Below are positions 27,801 through 34,300 of a stretch of DNA of 64,000 nt, in pieces. Positions within the stretch are counted from its first letter, which is position 1. Every line of letters starts with the position of its first letter. The notes beneath the pieces were generated by a model that was not told the origin of the DNA, made no database searches, and saw only the letters and a program-made list of their open reading frames with translations. Both the position numbers and the translations under genes were made by a program. This stretch comes from Metridium senile (taxonomy: Eukaryota; Cnidaria; Anthozoa; Actiniaria; Metridiidae): contig OX459108.1 in the NCBI GenBank assembly GCA_949775045.1, positions 9,712,072 to 9,776,071 on the forward strand, read 5' to 3'.

Positions 27801-28316
27801 TTCAACAGACGGTTTACATAGCACCACTGAAAGCTTTGGTCCGTGAACGTATTGAGGACTGGAAAATACGATTTGGACAGAAACTGGGTAAAAAGTGAGT
27901 ATATTCACAATGTACTGAATTAAAGACACTTAATAGTCCACTTCGCTGTTCCCTGCGCCATGTGGAAAGGTAGCCGGGCCTTTGCAACGAAGCGAGACGA
28001 ATTGCGAGCTTGCAATGATAGAGACACGTGAATAATTGTCTCGCAAGGTGTTAAACGGTATCAATCACTGCAAGCTCAATGTCAGTCAGTCAGTCAGTCA
28101 GTCAGTCAGTCAGTCAGTCAGTCAGTCAGTCAGTCACTCACTCACTCAGTCACTCAGTCAGTCAGTCAGTCACACAGTCAGTCAGTCAGTCAGTCAGTCA
28201 GTCAGTCAGTCAGTCAGTCAGTCAGTCAGTCAGTCAGTCAGTCAGTCAGTCAGTCAGTCAGTCACTCAGTCAGTCCTGCAATCCGTTGATCCATCTACCA
28301 AACATTCTCTCATTTT

Positions 28317-28362
<46 letters not shown>

Positions 28363-31300
28363 CTTCATTCTATTCGTTTGTCGTAAGTCTAACTTTAGTC
28401 ACACAATCCATTTCGCAGAGTAATCGAACTGACTGGTGACGTCACGCCAGATTCCCGCTCAATCAGCCAAGCTGACGTCATTGTCACAACTCCCGAGAAA
28501 TGGGACGGTATTAGTCGTAGCTGGCAGACAAGGAACTACGTCAAGGCGGTCAAGCTACTAGTGATTGATGAGATCCATCTTCTCGGGGATGACAGGGGTC
28601 CAGTCCTGGAAGTTATCGTGTCTCGAAGTAACTTTATTTCTTCCCACACGGAGAGTAAAGTAAGAGTGGTTGGTTTGTCGACTGCATTAGCTAATGCACA
28701 AGATCTTGCTGATTGGTTAGGAATTGGCAGTGTAAGTTGTATATTTTAGGATAATATTTACTTTTTCTTTAATAGTGATTTTTAGAGTGCAAACAATATA
28801 CCCGTGAAATATTCACAATATAAACAATATAATTAACAAAAATTGTATTTACACCTAATTGCAAGAATGTTGTCACATGAAAAAAGAACATTAGTATTTA
28901 GAATAACAAAAGAAAAAGTTCAGCTTGAGTTATCTTATTTTGACATTTAATCAATTCTTTTCACACTAAATTACAAAAGTCAGGACAACGTTCTTGCAAT
29001 AAGGTGCACTAATGTTTCACGGATATACTATTTGCACTCTATTATTGTTATCTACAATCATGTGCAAAATTTTGTTAAAATATTTTCCATGTAAAAACCA
29101 GATAATGTCCCAAGGTATTTTGCACATGATTGTAGCTTGTGTCCCCCGTTTAGTGCCATTTTAGTTCAATACTCTTCAGTTTGCTTATCTTTCTAACACT
29201 ACTATTTATGATACAGGCTGGTATGTTCAACTTCCGTCCGTCTGTCCGTCCAGTACCACTCGACGTCCACATTCAAGGATTTCCCGGCAAGCACTACTGC
29301 CCTCGTATGGCTACGATGAACAAGCCAGCATTCAAAGCGATACTGACTCATTCACCCGAAAAACCATCTCTCATCTTTGTTTCTTCACGACGACAGACGA
29401 GACTGACCGCCTTGGATTTGATCGCGTTCCTGGCTGCTGAAAACAATCCTAAACAATGGCTGCACATGCCTGAGGAAGAGGTAGATTTTTAGTTTACTAA
29501 TATGAGAATTATGATGTTGATAATGATAATGATGATGTCGTGGTGATACGGTGGTGGTGGTTGATAATGATGACGATGATGATGTTATTGTAGTTATTGA
29601 TGATAATGATAACGATAGTGATGATTTTAACGATGATAATGGTGTTGGTGTTGTTGATGATGATGACGATGATGGTGATCAGAATTTTAATGGTGATGGT
29701 GACATTTGTGATGATCATTGACGATGGCTATGACGATGATAATGGTGTGGTTGTTCATGGTGACGATTGTGATGATATTGTTGTTGATGATAATGTTGAT
29801 GATGATCAGTGATGATGATAATGATGATTATTGATGATCGTTTTACTATTACACCAGCAGCACTCGCCAAATCTCACCATCTTATTGTTTTTTTCTATTC
29901 AGATGGATTTCATCCTAAGAAGTATACACGATCAAAACCTAAAACTGACCTTGTCATTCGGTATTGGCCTCCATCATGCTGGATTACACGAACATGATCG
30001 TAAATCAGTGGAAGAGCTCTTTGTCAATCAGAAAATACAGGTATAATTTTGACCATATTTAATCATGTACTTTCGATGTTTATATGAAAGCAAGTTGTCC
30101 CTACTAGCCGAGATAACTCTTTTGCTTTCTGTTCCCCGGACTCAAATCATAAGCGGTTAAAACATGACCATATTACACAAATCGTGAATAAATTCCATTG
30201 ACTACCAGTTAATGAAAGAATTTAATCCCTACAAGTCTCTCAATAATCCTACACCATCATATTTAAAAGAACTCATTTCCTACTACAGGCCTTCAAGAAA
30301 TCTACGTCCCTCCTATAATTTGTCAAATAATAGTGTATTTGCTGTTGTCATTGCGATTGCCAAGGGACTCGTCAGAGATCTTTCGGTTAGCTAAATCGTC
30401 GTGCACTCATCGCGCTTGAAGTGTCATAAGCATTGTCATTCATATTTTTAAATTTCCTTTGATATTTTTCGTGTTTTTAGATCCTTATAGCGACCAGTTC
30501 ACTATCTTGTATATTTGCTACTTTCTCATTCATACTTTTAAAGTTTCCTTTGATATTTCTCGTGTTTATAGATCCTTATAGCGACAAGTACGCTAGCTTG
30601 GGGTGTGAATTTTCCTGCTCATCTGGTAATCGTGAAAGGCACAGAATACTTCGATGGCAAAAAATCTCGCTACGTTGACTTCCCTATTACCGATGTTCTA
30701 CAGATGATGGGACGAGCTGGTCGACCACAGTTCGATGACCAGGGCAAAGCTGTCATTCTTGTGCATGACGTCAAGAAACACTTTTACAAGAAGTTTTTGT
30801 ACGAACCATTCCCTGTAGAATCAAGGTGAGTAAAATGGTAGCACAGTGAACTACTGGGGTGATTTTCTTTTAACCGGAAAATCCGGAAATTCCGTTTGGA
30901 AAACCAAATGGCGAGCGTCGTTCCAACCGAAATTTCCGGAAATATCGGACGATTGAGAAAATCGACATTTCCCATTTTTTTGTTGTTCTTTTTTCTGGTT
31001 TCAATTCAATTCAATTTATTTACGTTGATAATTATTTTACAAGATACGCATCTAACCAGCAAATAGCATAACGGCTAGTCGAGCCAGGTTAGATATTTGA
31101 TTTGTGGTTTATAATATTTTACATTGACAATTAATAAAAACATTTCAAAATTAGATACAGATATAGAAGATTATCTACATTAAATAAATTGATAAATATA
31201 AAGAAGAGCAAATTATAACTATGGTTTGATGAGTATACTGTTTATTTTCCCGCTCTTTTCGGTTGGGTGGACGCGCTTACCATTTATTTTCCCGCTCTTT

Positions 31301-34300
31301 TCGGTGCGCCATTTTTGTTTACATCAAGTTGACCGTTGCATTTTTTAGCGGCGGCCCAAATTTTCGTTCGATTTTCGATAAAGGTTCATACCACATCAAA
31401 CTACCCCACATAACTTCTTACCTACGCTTTTCATGCACGCTAGCGCATTCATAAATTAGCACAACAGCAGCAAAAATAAACTTAACTTTAAATAACAGGA
31501 ACTAGCGAGTTAACTATTACATGCTGCGTCGGTGTTTGTGTTAACTTTACTTTGCTAACGTTTCGAGCTTTAACCTTTCGTCGGAGGACTTTTTTTACTC
31601 CGACGATGGGCTAAAGCTCGAAACGTCAGTAAAGTTAAGTTAACATTTTTATGGTGTTACAAATTCCATTCTATTACATATCGTTTATATACCGTCGCTT
31701 ACTCTATCCGGTAACGGTTGCAACAAAAACATGTCTCTGTCTCGCAGTCAAACTTCAAAGATTGGCACCCCAAACTTATTTTATTTATTTATTCCGTTCA
31801 CAAATAATGAAAATTATTAGCATTTTAAGCAAAAAAGTCAAACATTTGTAGAGATTCTATTGTTCATATTCTCGATCGTGATTGGATAATCATGTTTTGG
31901 TGGCCCCGATTTCAGTAGTCACACTGTGACTGCTGCCAACGACGGTAACAGGTTTTTTTCTTCTTTTCATTTGCAGCCTTCTCGAAGTGTTACCAGAGCA
32001 TCTCAATGCTGAGATCGTTGCAGGGACGATCACGTCCAAGCAAGACGCGATGGACTACATGACCTGGACGTATTTCTTTAGACGTCTTGTCATGAATCCA
32101 TCGTATTACGAACTTGAGGACACTGACCACGAGAACATTAACAAGTTCCTGTCAGAGCTTATAGAGAAGGCTACTTATGAACTAGGAACAAGCAGATGTC
32201 TGGTGATAGAAGATGTAAGAAAGTGCGACACATCTGCATTCCTTCACTGTAAAAACGTACTGGTTAAAACAACCACTAAAGTGATTATCTCCGAATCAAA
32301 CTCAATTTGAGTCCATTTTAGTGGTTGTTTTATCCAGTACGTTTTTACAGTGTTGTTCTGTGAAAATTTCAAATACAGTCAGTGTCATTAACGTTGTCCA
32401 CGGAAAGTAGAGATTAACACTACAAGAGATTCTTTGTTTATTTGTTTTCAGTAGTTGAATTAACTGTATAATGAAGTAAAGTGAACGTCGATTAAGAATT
32501 AGTCCCCTTCACAGTTCCCTGCGCCACCTTGAAAAGTAGCCGGGCATTTCATCCAAGCTAGAAAACGTTGACAGTGCATAATGATGGAGACCTTTTACAG
32601 TCCGAATCACAAAACCGTGGGCACCCACAAATATTTTAGTAATCGTTTTTTTGTTCGTTGAACAACTCAGAAACAACTATATGACCGCAAGAAGTTTGAC
32701 TGATGTGTAGTATGATAACCTTTTTGTAGCTAGAGTTGTTTATAAGTTGTTCAAGGAACAATAAATGATTTCAAAAACATTTCTGAGTGCCCACGGTTTT
32801 TCGATTCGCACTGTAACACCTTGCGGGACAATTATTCACGTGCCTCTATCATTGCAAGCTCAAAGTTCGTCTCGCCTCTATACAAAGGCCCGGTTACCTT
32901 TCAAGATGGCGCAGGGGACTGTGAAGAGGACTATTATGAAATTTATGTTTACAATTAATGCTAATATGTAGAGAACGTATGTAGTGTCACGTGACATTTC
33001 TTTTAGTGTTAATGTTTATTTGAAGGACAAAGTAAATGATTTGACTGTATATCAAAGCTTCATATTATCCCTGCTTATAGGGGGATAACTTTTTGCAATT
33101 AGTTTTAACAACTTAAAAAAATATATTCTTTATTATAGGATGGAGTTACTCTAACGCCGACAACTGCTGCCCGGATCTCCTCCTACTATTATCTCAGCCA
33201 TCTTACTATGCGCATGTTCACAGATCAGTTGCACGCTGACCTTAGTCTTCCAGATCTTCTGAAGATTTTATCAGTAAGTAAATCATGCGCAGTAGTAAAT
33301 TACCAATAGTCAAAAAACCCATATAGACCACTAAATTATTTATGGACAGGTACATATTACATGTTTCAACCGCTTCATTTGATGGGCTTGAGATATTTTA
33401 CCAGTTACAGATTCAACTCCTGTAAGCATCCTCAAGCTGTGTATTTCCAATTATTCTTAGCGGTCTCACTTTTGTAGATTTTCGGTTGCTAACTTTATTT
33501 ATAAAAGTGTATCTCCAAATCAATATTGACAGACTAAGTGTTTTTTTCTAACAATTTGTTTCACAGGATTCTAACGAATACCAAGAACTACCTGTCCGCC
33601 ATAACGAAGACGCTATCAACAAGTAAGAGAAATATTTGTAATTAAAATGCACCATGAATAGTTCCAAAATCATTCGGATTTGCTTATTTTACTATAATGC
33701 TTAAGTGATAAGGTTTGTTTTAATGAGATGTAATAATGTATGTCAATGCAGAAGGAAGACATAATTCCAATCTAACAAAACAATTGCTACTCATAAATCT
33801 AACAGCTATGTGCGTTAGTTCAAATAAGGTACAATCATATTCAAAATATCTAAAGTTGGGACATAATAACAATAACACTATGCAATTTGTATAGCGCCTA
33901 TCCAAGTCTGCTCTAGGTGCATTAATCACCAGATTTTTACATTTTTACATTTTCTATAAAAAAAAAATAATGCAAGCGCATAGAGACGTATGCAAAACCA
34001 CATTGCATAATCTAAAAAATATGTTTTATATTTCAGGGATTTATCGGAACAGCTTCCTCTAGAAGTTCCACCACATTCGTACGACAATCCTCACACTAAA
34101 GCTAACCTGCTTTTCCAAGCACATTTCTCAAGGGTCCCTCTGCCCAGCAGTGATTTCTTCACTGACCAGAAGTCTGTACTGGATCAGGCAATAAGAATAT
34201 TACAGGTATTCTAAATCCTTCTTACATTTTAGGAAAGGGGTTAGGTTTTGGTTGATAAATCATACTCATTTGTTGATTGCTAAAAAGTTGCGGACTTTGA

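Noticed and set aside
28079..28275. Possible CRISPR-like array
   Set aside because: Uninterrupted tetranucleotide repeat with no spacers, in a eukaryotic intron.
28036..28423. Ser/Gln/Val-rich ORFs of about 115 codons
   Set aside because: Translations of the CAGT tetranucleotide array in ASCC3 intron 23.
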